From NCBI GenBank assembly GCA_032191485.1, contig JAVDOI010000019.1:11833418-11897417 (forward strand): a stretch of DNA of 64,000 nt, written 5' to 3'. The notes under the pieces are model-generated. The model did not search any database. It was not told the origin of the DNA and saw nothing but the letters and a program-made list of their open reading frames with translations. The stretch is from Leptoclinus maculatus (Eukaryota > Chordata > Actinopteri > Perciformes > Stichaeidae). Made by a program: the position numbers and the translations under genes. Shown here piece after piece: positions 13,946 through 27,000 of this stretch (positions are counted from its first letter, which is position 1; each line of letters starts with the position of its first letter).

Positions 13946-15499
13946 TGCATACTGTACATCACCCTCTACCTCAGCTCGAAACCAAAAACAGAGGTGAAGG
14001 TCCACTTAGCTGATGCATTGGCACGCAATCCCCAGCATGTGCATCTTCACCTTTTTATTTATACACTCGGACTTCTTCTCCTCTCTCCGTGCTCACTGAG
14101 TCGTATCTTCACCACAGTGCAGTCAGCCGCTCGCTTCTCTCTATCTTCTCTCCGTCCCACCGTCCCGTTTTCAGGTTATTTATGAGAGCAGCGCCCTGCT
14201 GCTGGGCAGCGTTATGGGAATAACAATTCACCAGGCTGTGTTTTCCTTGAGAGATACAAGCAGGAATAAATATCGTTGAATGGAAACGAACCGCATTTTC
14301 AATGTTGTGAATAATTCAGTGTGGCCAGCATCCACTGTAAGCAGCTCTGGTTAAGCATTAGTTACACCTCATATCGTTGTTTTGTATCTTTAATGTGTGT
14401 GTGGATAGAGCATAACGGACAACACAAGCATATCAAGTGTGACCCAAACAGTCAAACTAGTTCATATAGATATGCTTATCTAGAAACTCAGCTCTCGTCT
14501 CTCTTTGTCCTATGATCTAAAACTTGCTGCCTGTCTGATCTCTTAAAAAGTACGTTTCCATACAATGAAACTGCTTCATCAATTACATTTCAAGGGAGAC
14601 ATACTTTCTACCGGATTACATTTGTTTTTTTAAGTCTCAAAAATAAGTTTCTTCTCATATTGTGTGGTGGGAGGATGGAGAGGTCAGACACAGGACTTTC
14701 ACCCTGGACACCGTTGTTCATGTTCCATCAGTTCACTTATTTTAACATTAAATGTATATCATTACGTATGAAACAGACGCTTGATACACTGACTAGCTGA
14801 CAGAACATGGACAAGTTAATTAAAGTGTGTGTCAGCAGGGCTAAGTTTAGTGCGAGGACGACAGTTACACAATGAGCTAACACTCCCAGTGTCACGAAAC
14901 ACCAACATACAGTTTCTTTATGCTCGTACTTCTTGCATCTGTAACAACTTTTAGAGCAGACATTGAGTCTGGGCCTGAGGAGATGCTATGTCCTCCCCCC
15001 TGAGGTCGTAGCCTCTTCTTTAACTCTGCTCTCAGAGGATCGCTCTGATGGCTGGTTTGAAGGAGAGGAGAGAGAGGGAGAGAGAGGATAGTCTGTTGCT
15101 GAGGAAGTTAAAGCTTACCAACACTGTTGGAGCGCTGTGGCAGGGGATTGCATGGGTCTCGCAAGCATTAAAGCAAATGATGCAATTTGCAGAAGGGCTT
15201 TTTCTTAGGAGGAGGTGACTGTGATTAGCTGCACTCCTCTGGGAGGAAGATTTATGAGCTCTAAGCTCCTTTTTTTTTGTGTGCCTGACCTACTGCACAA
15301 ACCAAGTTTAGAAAAGGCAGTGAGGCAAAGAAGTGTTCTATAATGAGACAAGAGCTTCATTTTCAGATTATTTCCAAGATAATTTGACATAGAATGGACG
15401 TGTTGTGATCACTGTGGGGAATTAGATTATTTTGGGAGCCAAAGAACAAAAGTACCCTGGATATTTAGCAAATATGGTGATTTACAATATAAATATAGC

Positions 15500-16004
15500 A
15501 ATATGCACGTATTTCCTTTATGGCTGCTTGCACCCCTCAAGTGTGAAGTTGATTGGATGAACAGCTCTCTAAATATACATATATACATACATTCATACAC
15601 AGACAGACAGACAGAGAATCCTTTTTAGTTAGATAATGCTGCTGTAGCGCCACCTATTGGCCAAATGGCGCCACATTTGTCGCGATCACTCGGACGTCAT
15701 ATCTGCACATGTCCACCAAATGTGGTCCCAATAACGCAAAGCATTCGGGAGAAATGACAGTGTTTCTAATACAACTTTTGGGGCTATAACAAAACTGAAT
15801 GGAATTTCAAAAACCTGAGATGTTCTGTACCTCATTTTGCGACAATTGGCTCAAAAAAAGAGTAGCAAAAAAAATCTGATTTGGACACAATTCAAAATGA
15901 TCAATTTAGACGCAAATGGGCGTGGCTTATATGCAAATAGTTTAACAAATAAATTGCACATCCTTGAGTCCCCGGCAATACACAAGCCAAGATGAAAATG
16001 ACTT

Positions 16005-16070
<66 letters not shown>

Positions 16071-16083
16071 GTACAGACAGACA
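15500..16083. repeat. Teleost-type interspersed repeat ending in (CAGA)n
   Basis: It contains TAGCGCCACCTATTGGCCAA and GGGCGTGGCTTATATGCAAA, phrases I associate with a dispersed fish repeat (recall, class unknown). It ends in about 75 bases of (CAGA)n at 16,005-16,083, and a second short CAGA run lies at about 15,600. Limits are approximate. Confidence 0.5.
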
Positions 16084-17856
16084 TTCCTGAAACGCTTGTA
16101 ATCTTGCGATCTGATTTTACAGTATATGTAATCTCTGTCCTTCTTCTGTGCTGTTGGTCCATTTTGGGTCAACCCTCGATAGAGATGACTCGGTTACCAC
16201 GCCAACGCTTTATCTCCTGTTGCTATGGTAACAGTTGACCTGATCTTCCTCCGCAGATGATCCGGCGGTTGACTCGGCGGGCGTCTCCCGTACAATACAC
16301 ACATTTGTCCTGACAGTTCAACCTTCGGCTTCTTGCCTTCAGTGGACCTGTTACACAATCAGGCCTCAGCGATGTCAACCCTCGTTCTGTCTGGTTGGTG
16401 GCACGATACAGTCATTTGACGATAATAAACAGCAGGATAATCATATAGGTTGAGGTCCAACCAGACACTATTCCCCATCCCCTTTCCCCACAGATGTTAC
16501 AGACAGCAGACAGACAGCGGGGGCTCTTGAATTAGACGGAGTGAGATTGTACATGTGTGTCTAATCAACTGGCACGAGCACTACATCATGTTAATTCATC
16601 ATGAGATAATTAAATCATGATCACGAGAGCACAGATGGGGTGGATTTAGTTAGTGGTCTCAGCAAATATGCGGCCAGAAACATTCACAGCCACAGTGACC
16701 ACTCTGGGCCTCCTGCTTTCACACCTTCAGAGCCGCTCCGATTAGAAAACGCTGCAACAAAGCAGCCTGCGGCAATCCACTTGGAAGAGATTTAAAGACG
16801 CTGAAAGATCCCAAAGCACCTGATCCCGATCATTGCAGATTAATTGGCTGTCCCAGCAGAGAATCAGGTCCAGCAAAAAAGATCTGCATGACCAAAGCCT
16901 GCAGCTCTGGGATTTCACAGCGTTCATCCCGTGAGGAAGGAGAGGCCATGTTCCTCTGCCACCTTTTGATTACAGAAGTAAATCCACTTGACTTTGTTCG
17001 AAGCCTTCGCTCATATTACAGAGTGAGTCGGTCGTAATTCTGGGAGTTTCGTGGTGTCTTTGTGCAGAGGATTTGTTGCTCTCTAAGGTCTATAAGGATT
17101 TGTTGCATTACTGTAGCCATGAGAAACAATATTGTGACTCCTCCTGGAGTTTGTGAGTTATTGTGCTCGTCTGCTGAAGGGCAGGCGGTGCACGGGTTGT
17201 GAATTATAGATGTGCTCGGATAGACGGATCACTAGTTGTATTTATCTGACAGCTTTTTGAGAATTCATGGTTTTTATTTGATGTCGAGCATGTTTTAATT
17301 GTGTTACAAATGAGTAACTACTGGTCATTCATTCATTTTTAATGATGGACTTGTTTGTCATGTGTTTCTTCAATTAATTGATTAAGTGTTTGTTCTATAT
17401 AATATCAGAAAATACTGAAAAATTACAAGCTCCAACGGTGAGGTCTTCAAATTACTTGTTTTGTCCGATCAGAAGTTCAAAACCCCAAAATATATAAAAT
17501 TTCAAAAAGCCAGAACAGTTTGATACTCAACAATTATTAAAATGGTTAATAATTTACCTTTTGTCAATCCATGTTTCCGTCCTCTCTGGATAGGATTGAT
17601 ACAGATAGACTCTGAACCCATTGCCATTGAGAAGCAGGCTACTCCAATACTCACACATTTCCCCTTTTTTTGATAGTGAAATCAAACACGGAGCATGCTG
17701 GTTATTGTGTCACATATCAACCGGGTTCTCAATTAAAATACACAACACAAGCCGTCCCGTCACTCAGGAGTCACATTGAGACAGCTGTGCCTCTGTTTGA
17801 TCCCTTTGTACCTGCCTGATGTGACCCGCTCCAGAGAGGAGCGCTTAATTTAGACC

Positions 17857-17897
17857 GGGGACGACGGGGACGACGGGGACGACGGGGACGACGGCGG
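17857..17897 (+). repeat. 9-bp GGGGACGAC repeat, about 4 copies
   Basis: Short GC-rich tandem repeat, GGGGACGAC, ending in GGCGG. Confidence 0.9.
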
Positions 17898-18387
17898 TTT
17901 GAAGTCTTCCTGAGCGACGGGCTGTCTCTCCTCCTCTGATGATTTGTTTACAGGCGTTTCACTGTCGCGGGCAAACGGCTCAGAATTCCTGAGTGAGTTT
18001 GTGAATCAAAACCGTGTTTAGGAAAACAACAGCTCCGGGAGAGTGTTGTTGCGGAGCGGCGGGGGGGCGATCGGGCCACTAATTGGTGTGCAAATGTGGT
18101 TCCGACGTATTTAGTCTTTTGTTCGTGTCCATCTGCAGAACACTGGAGTGAGAGCAAAGCTGGTGGTCTGGCAGAGGAGGCCGAGGAAATGTCACGACAG
18201 GCTGGTGCATCTCACGTTTAGTGGTTTGCATTTGTTTGTGTTTTTACAAGCCATGAAAAGAGCGTCGAGTCCCTTCAGTGTGTTCTCTGTGTGACCCACA
18301 AGCTTCAGCTTCACTGTTGATTTCAACTTTAGTGCAAAAAACGCCCGAAATGGAGACGAGCTGCTCTGCTCCTCTTGTGCAGCCAGT

Positions 18388-18875
18388 CTTTTTTCTTCAC
18401 CTCCTCCTCTTCTTCCTCTCATTTTCCTCTTCTCTCTCTCTCCTTATTTTTCTTTTCTTCTTCTGTTTTTTCATCTCCTCCTACTCCTCTCTTCATCTTT
18501 CATCCCCTCCTTCTCTTTCTCCTCCTTGTTGTTCATGTTCTCCGCCTCTTCTTCTTTCTTCCCTTCCTTTTCTTCTTCTTCCTCCTCTTCTTCTTTCCTT
18601 CTTCTTTTTTTCATCCCGTCTTTCTCCTCCTACTTCTTCTTCTTCTATTTTTTCTCCTCTTGCTTTTTCATCTTCTTCATCTTCTTCTTCGCTTCTTCCA
18701 TCTTCTCGTCCCTGGTCTTTCCCGTCTCTTCCTTTCCCACCACCTTTTTCCTCTTCTCCCTATTTCTTCTTTTTCTCCTTTCCCTCCTCCCCCATTCCTT
18801 ATTTCTCCCCCTGTAACTCCCCCACCTCCTCTTCCTCCTTATCCTGCTTCTCTTCCACCTTCTTCTCCCTCTTTT
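18388..18875 (+). repeat. Pyrimidine tract of about 490 bp
   Basis: Almost only C and T on the plus strand, with few purines, built from varied CTT, CTC and CCT words and not one simple unit. It explains the Ser/Phe/Leu-rich open frames in all three plus frames. Confidence 0.95.
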
Positions 18876-18961
18876 GATTATTCAGCCCCATTTCTTCTTC
18901 TTCATCTTCTGTATCATTATCTTTATTATTATCATTATTTCCACCGTTGCCTTTACTACTA

Positions 18962-19037
18962 CAGTAGTACAGTAGTAGTAGTAGTAGTAGTATTGGTAGT
19001 GATAGTAGTAGTACAGTAGTAGTAGTGGTAGTAGTGG
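18962..19037 (+). repeat. (TAG)n / (AGT)n microsatellite
   Basis: Imperfect trinucleotide repeat just after the pyrimidine tract. Confidence 0.9.
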
Positions 19038-20177
19038 CACATTTCATGAATGACCTACCCCCCCCCTAGTTTTCCTAGCAGTCTTCAGTCTAATCTTCCC
19101 ATAGAAGTTCAGCTCAACATGTGAGATCATTTATTATTTCTGCGGGTGAAAAATAAGTGCAATCTGCCGTCCTGATGCAGCTCCATCACACTCAGCAGGT
19201 CTGTCATCTCAGCTGTCGTCCACTTTGTAGTACTACTCCGCCAGCGTTGAGACAAAGCACGGCGCTCTCGGTCCTCCTGTCCGCTCAGTGCTGGAGAAGT
19301 AAGTCCACTACAGCTGGCGTTGTGCCTGCACCGCTGGACGGGGACGATCCTCTGTCTTCAGTCCTTTCACACTTATTGTACAGTTGATTGAGCCTTTGTT
19401 GTAAAAGCATGGCTGTATGTAATACCTTCATGAGATAAACAAGGTCAAAGACAGCATCTTAACACAAAAGAAAAAGGCATAATATATGTGATATGCTTTG
19501 GATGTGAGTTAGGGAACCACCTGTCAGTAAGGAACTGGACATCTTTTTGACTCAGTTGTATTGTCAGTTATTGTCTCTTTCGGCAGCTTCGTGACTTTAT
19601 TCATATTTGGGTACAGGGCAATAAGGAGTATTAACTAGAGCTAGCCCAGTGAATCAGCTGCTTCAATATATTGAAATTAGCTTATTGACAATTAATATAG
19701 TATCGGTATTAAAGGCAGCCGATAAATAAAAGCTTTTAATCTTTATATTACAACTGTAAAATGCTCTAATTACCAAAATGTAGGCTTTCTTTTTATGTAC
19801 TGTATTAAAATTAATATCCAACAGCCAATATTACCATTGTAATTTAAACTCAATAAAATAAATATTGATGTTGGTATTGGCCTTAAAGGTCTAGTATTGC
19901 TTGGTCTTGAGTATTAAGAACTTTTTACATATTGCTTGTTTTAACGGTTTATTGTCTTTAAACAGCATATCGATAAGACATGACAAACCTTGCATCAACA
20001 GTGTATATTCCATTTTTCTTCTCTACATATCACCCGCTGCTTACCGCCAGCTACCATCCAACATATCCCCGCCGCTTCATGTTGCATTGCATCACCGCAC
20101 CGTGTGCGCCGCGGAGGGCTGTTGCCGGGTGCCGTGTGAAGCTGACCGTGATCTCTTTCTCCCTTTGTGTTGCTCAG

Positions 20178-20279
20178 GAGTTCGCCGCGCTCACCAAGGA
20201 GCTGAACGCCTGCAGGGAGCAGCTGCTGGAGAAGGAGGAGGAGATCTCCGAGCTCAAAGCCGAGAGGAACAACACCAGG
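20178..20279 (+). CDS. ppfia2: ppfia2 exon 1 of window: start of coiled coil
   Basis: This exon encodes 34 residues beginning EFAALTKELN and ending AERNNTR. It has a CTCAG acceptor, a GTGAGG donor and phase 0 at both ends. The charged, leucine-spaced sequence (QLLEKEEEISELKAE) is coiled coil. It is nearly identical to the family segment, which places the exon about 100 residues into the full protein. Confidence 0.95.
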
Positions 20280-23200
20280 GTGAGGGGCGGGCATCGACGC
20301 ACCACCTTTTTAAAACATGTACTCCCCTGATGATGCTGCCACCAAGTAGTTTAATCTGCCACTGATGTCCTATGATGAAGAGAGACTTCATGCTGATGCG
20401 TGTTTCTTCCATATTCACCCACTTAAATGTGCAAGTTTCTCAAACTTTTCCCCCTGAATTTTAATGTGCGCTGGAGAACGCCTGCTGCACACTGCGATAG
20501 ACGGCGTCCTGAGGAAGCCTAAGCTATCTGGTGTGTACGTTTTTTTTACGGCTGCAGAAGCACTGAAGCAACAATGCGACCCGTCTGTTTCCAATGCCCA
20601 GACATACCTCATTAGCTCCACACATTTCGCCTGAACATTTTTGCACTTACTTCACATGGATGGCTGCTCAACAGTAAAACTAGGTCCAAATGGCACCGGT
20701 GCCCTGCAGCGTCCAGGTCAAAGTGTTTTGGGAGGGAGGAGGGGGGAGGGGGGGGGCAACTAATGACATTAGCGTATCCGCTTGATTCTGTGGAGCTGAA
20801 GGCCCGTATCTTCAATAAAAAAAGGCTTTCTTTTTAAAGCAGTAGGCACACTCTGCTGTTAACAGATAAGACTCTGTGTTCCATCCCCACTGCTGATTAA
20901 GTGTGGATTTTCAGTCGTGCACTATCTGTCTCTGGGCGGAGGCAGAAGATTTTTAGCACAACAAGCAGCTGAGACAAACAGGAAGGAGGGGAGGTGAGGA
21001 GACGGAGACTGACACAAGTCATTTTCTCTCTCTCACTTTATTATCACCTCGAATCGTCTCCCATAGGCAATTACCAAAGCATGTTTAATCAAGCTGGGTT
21101 CAGTCGCTGGCAGGGTTTTTACAGTTCATAATCACAGCTTTGAAGGCATGTGCGGGCAGTGAGTGGACCGAGGGGCTGGCGACCCATTGTGATGGCAGCG
21201 GAGAGAGTCATGCACAGACGAGATGAGACAGACGAACGGGAGGACGCTGTGGCTCTACCTCAGCCGGAACTCCATTCACTCCCTGATTGATTCAACGGTG
21301 GGCCTTTTGTTGAGTGTGCAGGAGTACGTACGTCGACATGATGGCTGCTGATGAGACAGTTTATCAGACGGACAAGAGACAAAGACGGACTGTGTCTGTG
21401 CATACACACACTCCGACTCTGACCACTCCCGCCTGCTAAAATGTTTCTCGTTGAACATTAGTCTGCAAATAAGAAACATTCTGTTGTTTTTTTGTGAGGC
21501 AGTGGGAACAAAGAGGAGACAGAATATTGTGAATTTTGTCCCTTTTGCTCTTAAAGTTGATGTTGTTTCCCATAGCAACAGATACAGACCAGATGCTTGC
21601 AGCTCTGAGTGCATGTTATCGATTACATTTGGAACTATATATTCAAACTCCCTTTAGCCGGTTGTGCTCACCTTCATGCTCCGTTCTCTTAACTTAAATT
21701 GTTCCCAGTTCTCTTGAATAATTAGATGATGTCATGCTCGCTGTGTAATGCCAGCGAGGAAGACAATGCAGGCTCTACCAAGTGGTTGATGGTACATTTA
21801 ATCCGGCTTGCAGCTTCAGCCCCTCAATAAGAGATGTTTAGACGAATGAAGCGAAGTGAAGTCGGCGAGTTCCTTTCCAGGAAAGAACAGGGAGGTCATC
21901 GATCCTTATCTTGGATGTAATATCATGTCCTTGGACAATTTCCGAGAGGCAATGAAGTGTCGAGATCTGCGTCGACACCAAAACTGCTCCAGTGTTTCCG
22001 TGATCTGGCGCCAATGATTCACGAGGGGAAATGAAAGAAGACGATCTCAAACAGTAATGAATGATGTGTTATCTCTGCAGCCCAACTGGTGTTCTCTCTC
22101 CCGGTTGTTTACTCCTAGTTGTTGTTGTTGTTGTTGTGGTGTAGTTTTCCTGAAGTCAGCCCCCCCCAGCTCTGCATCTCATCCTGTCTGTCCTTGTGAA
22201 GCAAGTCTGCTGGTAGTTGACTTGACATGCTTCCTACCTAGCAGCCTAGATTAGCATAATCCATTCTGGGGCTCTGCTGGAAGGATTCCAGTGACTTGCA
22301 GCATCTTTCAAACCTCTAACTCTGAAAAGCCACAACATATGCAGCAAATGATCTTTAAAATGAAACATATTACTGTAAATGAATGCACATCTGTTAAAAT
22401 TATCCTCTTGGGACTCTCATAGCTAGTCTCTTTATGTTGTTGATTTGCATTTAAGGTCGAGGAGCGAGCCTGACGAAGAATCCATGAATGCAATGTTTTT
22501 GATCTTAAGTACATTGTTGGGGGAAGAAAGCTGAGGTTTGGTGTGCAGCAAACCTTTTCTCATTTGGATTCTTTCACATTATTCCCACATTTTACCGGCT
22601 CTTGCCTTAATCATGCTGCTGTGAGGAGTATTTATAATGATGATGATGATGATGGCTTCTCCCACGTGTCTCTTCAGCTACTGCTGGAGCATCTGGAGTG
22701 CCTGGTGTCCAGACACGAGCGGTCACTTCGCATGACGGTGGTGAAGCGGCAGGCTCAGTCTCCTTCGGGGGTCTCCAGTGAAGTCGAGGTCCTCAAAGCG
22801 CTCAAGTCCTTGTTCGAACACCATAAAGCTCTCGATGAGAAGGTGAGTCTCCATTAGAGCTCCGTACAACCCTAGAAGAAGGCGAGCACGCTCAGAGGAG
22901 TTTCTCAGAGGAAGAGGGTATCGTAGGAGGGGAATCTCCTCCCAGCAACTGATGCTTTAAAAGCATCAAAAACGCTGCTTTGAAGCCGCAGCAAAGTGTT
23001 TTTCTGAGGCTGAGGGAGGAAAAGAGGACATCTCCTCTGCTGTGTTCACCCTTGATTACCTTTGACTGCCATGTAAAGAGGGAGTGCAACAACCTTTCAG
23101 ACCTTTCAGAGTCCAGCTCAGTGCGAGTTAATAAGAGAGGAGATCTACAGATTCATGATTTTCGTTTCTTCTTTCTTTTTTTCCAGGTAAGAGAGAGACT

Positions 23201-23937
23201 ACGGGTGTCACTGGAGAGGGTGTCCGCCTTGGAGGAGGAGCTCACAGCAGCCAATGAGGAGGTAAGAGCTGCCGCATCGATTATGTCTAAGATAATGAAA
23301 GATAGATATCGTACCAGGATGTTCATCGGGGGAAAAATGAATGTATACGCATAATAAAAAGTCAGAAAACTAGAAAATGTCGCACATTGTACATATAAAC
23401 ATGAGTCCATATCCATATAATGATGTGCTACCTGTTTATGTGGATGTAAATCTGATACACACTGTGATGTGTCCTGAATTATGTATCGGCTCATAAAACA
23501 ACCACCTCTGCCGGCTTCACTCGCCCCCTCGCCTCGTACGGGGGGGGGAATAACTCAAAATATCACGGTGCACATGAGTGGCCGAGGCACAACGCTGACA
23601 GAAGGGTGGTCACTTCTGCAACGGTGGCCCAACAACTCCTTCTCAACCTTCCCCCGGCTCAGGCCGGCTGAAGTGCCAGAGCAGCTCTCGCATTGCTGAT
23701 GGTTGTGTTCCAGCTGAGTAAAAACCCTCAGGCTGGCACTTCACAGCCTGTCAGACATGCCAGTCTGACACCCAGGCCGAGAATAAAATACAAGTCAGGG
23801 GGAGGAGGGGAGAAGATGAAGGGAGAGGGGAGTGAAGAGCAGGAGGGAGGAAGGTTGGGAGAGGCGTGTGAAGTGGGTGGAAGCCAGGACAGACGGCGAG
23901 AGCAGGAAATCCAAAGAAGCAGGTGGGAAGCAGAGGC

Positions 23938-24004
<67 letters not shown>

Positions 24005-27000
24005 GGATGGAAAGACGGTCGTGCTGCTTGTTGTCGGAATCCAATATTAGAGAGCTGCATGATCAAATGATGCGACAGGCCGCTCGTTCCCGGTTGCTCT
24101 TTTACAGCTTTTGGCATAAAGTCATCTTTTTCAAAACTGTAAAAGTCTTTTGTGAGACACTTTTTGAAGAATCTTTCTCACATCGCGCAGCCAAGGTTAC
24201 AGTAGATCTTTCTTGTAAACGGTTAACACCACACTTGTCAGCGCGGCGGACAGATGAGTGATTGGACCTCGAGGCGGTGGCAGAGTGCAGTCAGAGCTGC
24301 AGAGTAAAAAAATGTCCACGCTCCAGAGGCTCCAGGGAGGCGGGCGGAGCCGCCAGCCAGCCGGACCGGTAATTGATTTGTGATGTGAGGTCTGGTGTGA
24401 GTCCCGTACCCCCCCCCCCCCCCCAGACAACATGGCCGCGACCAGATGAAATCAGCGGCTTTTCTGACCTCATGCAGTCACAGGTGTTTAAGTGGTCGCA
24501 CGCTGATTACTGCTGGTGATTGTAATCTGCTGTTATGGAACAGTGTCGGAATTTGTCTGAGAATAAATTGTTGATTTATGTTTATTTATGGTGGATAATA
24601 GAGACTAATCAACACTGTGACACATTGTGTCCACAGCCAATTCAAACAAGTGAGGAGAGCACAGGACGCAGCAGCAGAGACGGACATCTGTCTGTGACAT
24701 GCATTTGTGATTGATTGTAATTCAAGTGCATTGCACCAGAGACCCCAGCTCTCACCTTGACAGAATCAATCTTTTATACCCCCCCGCCCCCCTCCACAAA
24801 CCCTCTCTTCACTCCTTCTCACATTTGATCCAATCTGTCCTTCACCACATTACCTCAGACGGTCCTCTCCGCCCAACACTGAAGTGCTAAAGAGAGATAA
24901 AGGAAATCACGATGCACTTCTTGTCCCTCCGTCAGATGTCTTGCCTTTGATGCGCGGTAGATCAACATCAAAAAGAAAATAATAAGCGCCATGTTCCACT
25001 TTCAAACTTCTCCTTTTTTTTTGTAATTTCAGAGCTGGAGATGCATCTTGCAGCGCTGCGCTCGTCATTTGTTGTGTCTTTCTGTCCGGGGTGGTGTTAG
25101 CGTTTGATCTCTGGGCCGGATAAATTACAGGCAATCTCAGAATAATGGTACAGAAACATACGGAGGCAGAATTATGCCCTCGTTAAAAATGATGAACAGA
25201 AGCCGAATCGTCTTTCACTGCCCTCTGTCCTCACTGACATCAACTGACTCTCACTTTGATGTTGCTGAGGACAGCTCAGGTTTTGAGTTGAAGCAAATAT
25301 GCTAAAATAATTTTTATAAAAGTTACCAACTGCACCTTTAAGTTGGCAAAAACTTGAATTTCTTTTCAATTTCTCACAACCTGGATGTCCTGAAAGCCGA
25401 CCAAAATAGTGTAAGACAGGGAAAAGAGAGAGCGACTGGCTCACTGCCACCACATAGAGCAGTCGAGCAGACAGACAGGTACTCTGGGAGAAGGGCTTCC
25501 AGAGGGTCAAAGGTTGTGAGGCTCACACTATAGCTGTGTGGTTGCAGTGTTTTTACACGCTGCACTGAAGTAAGAGGAGGATGCTTCACGAGAAGGTTCT
25601 GGTAGAGGTCACGTTTGATGGTTTGCCTGCTTCAAAGTTCGACATGTATCGTACTCCCTCAAGTTCTGGATGAACAAGAGGCAGCACGGAGTCTCAGGAG
25701 CTTCAAGTTGTTTATGAGAGACGAGTAGCAGCCGAGCACAGTACACGGTCTAGCTTTCTCTTCCCCATCGTGAGCAGAGCGATAATCACACGGTGTCTGT
25801 CGAGGGAAGAACCTAATTATTGTTGTTGTCGGTCACCCCTCTGACAGGATTATGACTTCGGGACAGTTGGTCCACAGAACACGATAATTACAGTGATTTT
25901 ATCAGCGCTCACGTGCTTCCTGCTTTATGTTGGTTAAAGTCATGCTCCATACATTCCTACGGAGAGGAGACATACTGTAATTTACTAGTGTTGCATAAGA
26001 GGGAAATGTCTTTATGCTGATTGGCTAATTTCACGTTCACACATTGAGGTTTCAACATGTTCTTCTTGTGTGCAAAGCCACATTGAAGGAAATGCAATAT
26101 TACATATTAAAACCGTCTGATCTTGTTTGCGCTTGTTGCCGTCCTGCAGATCGTGGCCTTAAGGGAACAAAATGCTCACATTCAGAGAAAAGTGGCTTCC
26201 GGGGACGGAGGGGAGGACATACTGGACGGCATTGAAGGTCAACAGAAGCTTCATGGCAAGGTGAGCCTCTTCGATAGTTAAATAGAATCCTTTTTTTTTT
26301 AAAGCGCATCGATGGACACACAGGTTTTTGTGTGTGGGTCATTTTTTTCAATTAAGAGGACACGATCTCGGCATCCTCAATTGTTTGCAATGGACCTGGA
26401 TGCAGCTAAGTTTTCTATATTAAACATGCAGATATTATTTCTCTTCTGGGCCGCCAATTATCATCTTCAAATGCCCTCAATGTCGAAATCACAGTGTGGC
26501 GCTATTGCACAAATAATTCCTGCACGGCGAGTTCCTGCTGGTGTTTTAATTGTCAGTACAGCGTTATAAAAGATGTCTTTAAGCTCTCGCACACTTCGAT
26601 CTGCTGGTGTTCTGAAGGTGACCCGCAGTCAAATGAGAGCTCGTGCTGCGACCGCAGCCTCTCCTATTATGCAGCAGCACTCGTGGACCTGCATAGCTGA
26701 ATACAAATCTCCCTCTGATTATTAATTTAAAGACAAAGAGGTGTAACTGCTTCCACGTTTTACAACACAGACCAGAGCCCAAAGCCACCGGCTCCAAATC
26801 CTCAAAGCGGACTTTTCCAAAATCCTGTTAGCATGCAGACAGCGGCATCTGCATCTTACAGGATACCTGGGCAGATCAATGGAGACGCTACTGCTCGACC
26901 GGTGTGCTGGAGGACGGGGAGCTGGGGGGGGGAGGTCGGGAGCAAAAAGACGAAGACGGGTGTGTTGTGCAGAGGGAGGAGGCTAATGAGGAGACGGCTG

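Larger units (their letters stand above)
1..20177 (+). other. 5' intron sequence of ppfia2, no recognised exon
   Basis: The first visible ppfia2 exon begins in phase 0 at 20,178, and about 100 N-terminal residues are missing, so this 20 kb is most likely intron. I looked for the conserved N-terminal liprin segments in the open frames of both strands and saw none. The frames present are short and have no family resemblance. It holds microsatellites (near 787, 6,430, 9,083, 13,394 and 13,897), a degenerate TCTGGCAAC repeat at about 5.04-5.36 kb, an interspersed repeat at 15.5-16.1 kb, a 9-bp repeat at 17.86 kb and a long pyrimidine tract at 18.4-18.9 kb. An unrelated small or noncoding gene cannot be excluded. 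Confidence 0.6.

Noticed and set aside
18278..19019. Ser/Phe/Leu-rich open frames of 199 and 214 codons
   Set aside because: They are products of the pyrimidine tract, open in several frames at once, with no domain.
19212..19306. Possible upstream ppfia2 exon (CTCAG acceptor at 19,211, GTAAGT donor at 19,305)
   Set aside because: No frame gives liprin-like sequence. The phase-0 frame has a stop, and the other open frame reads as unrelated residues.
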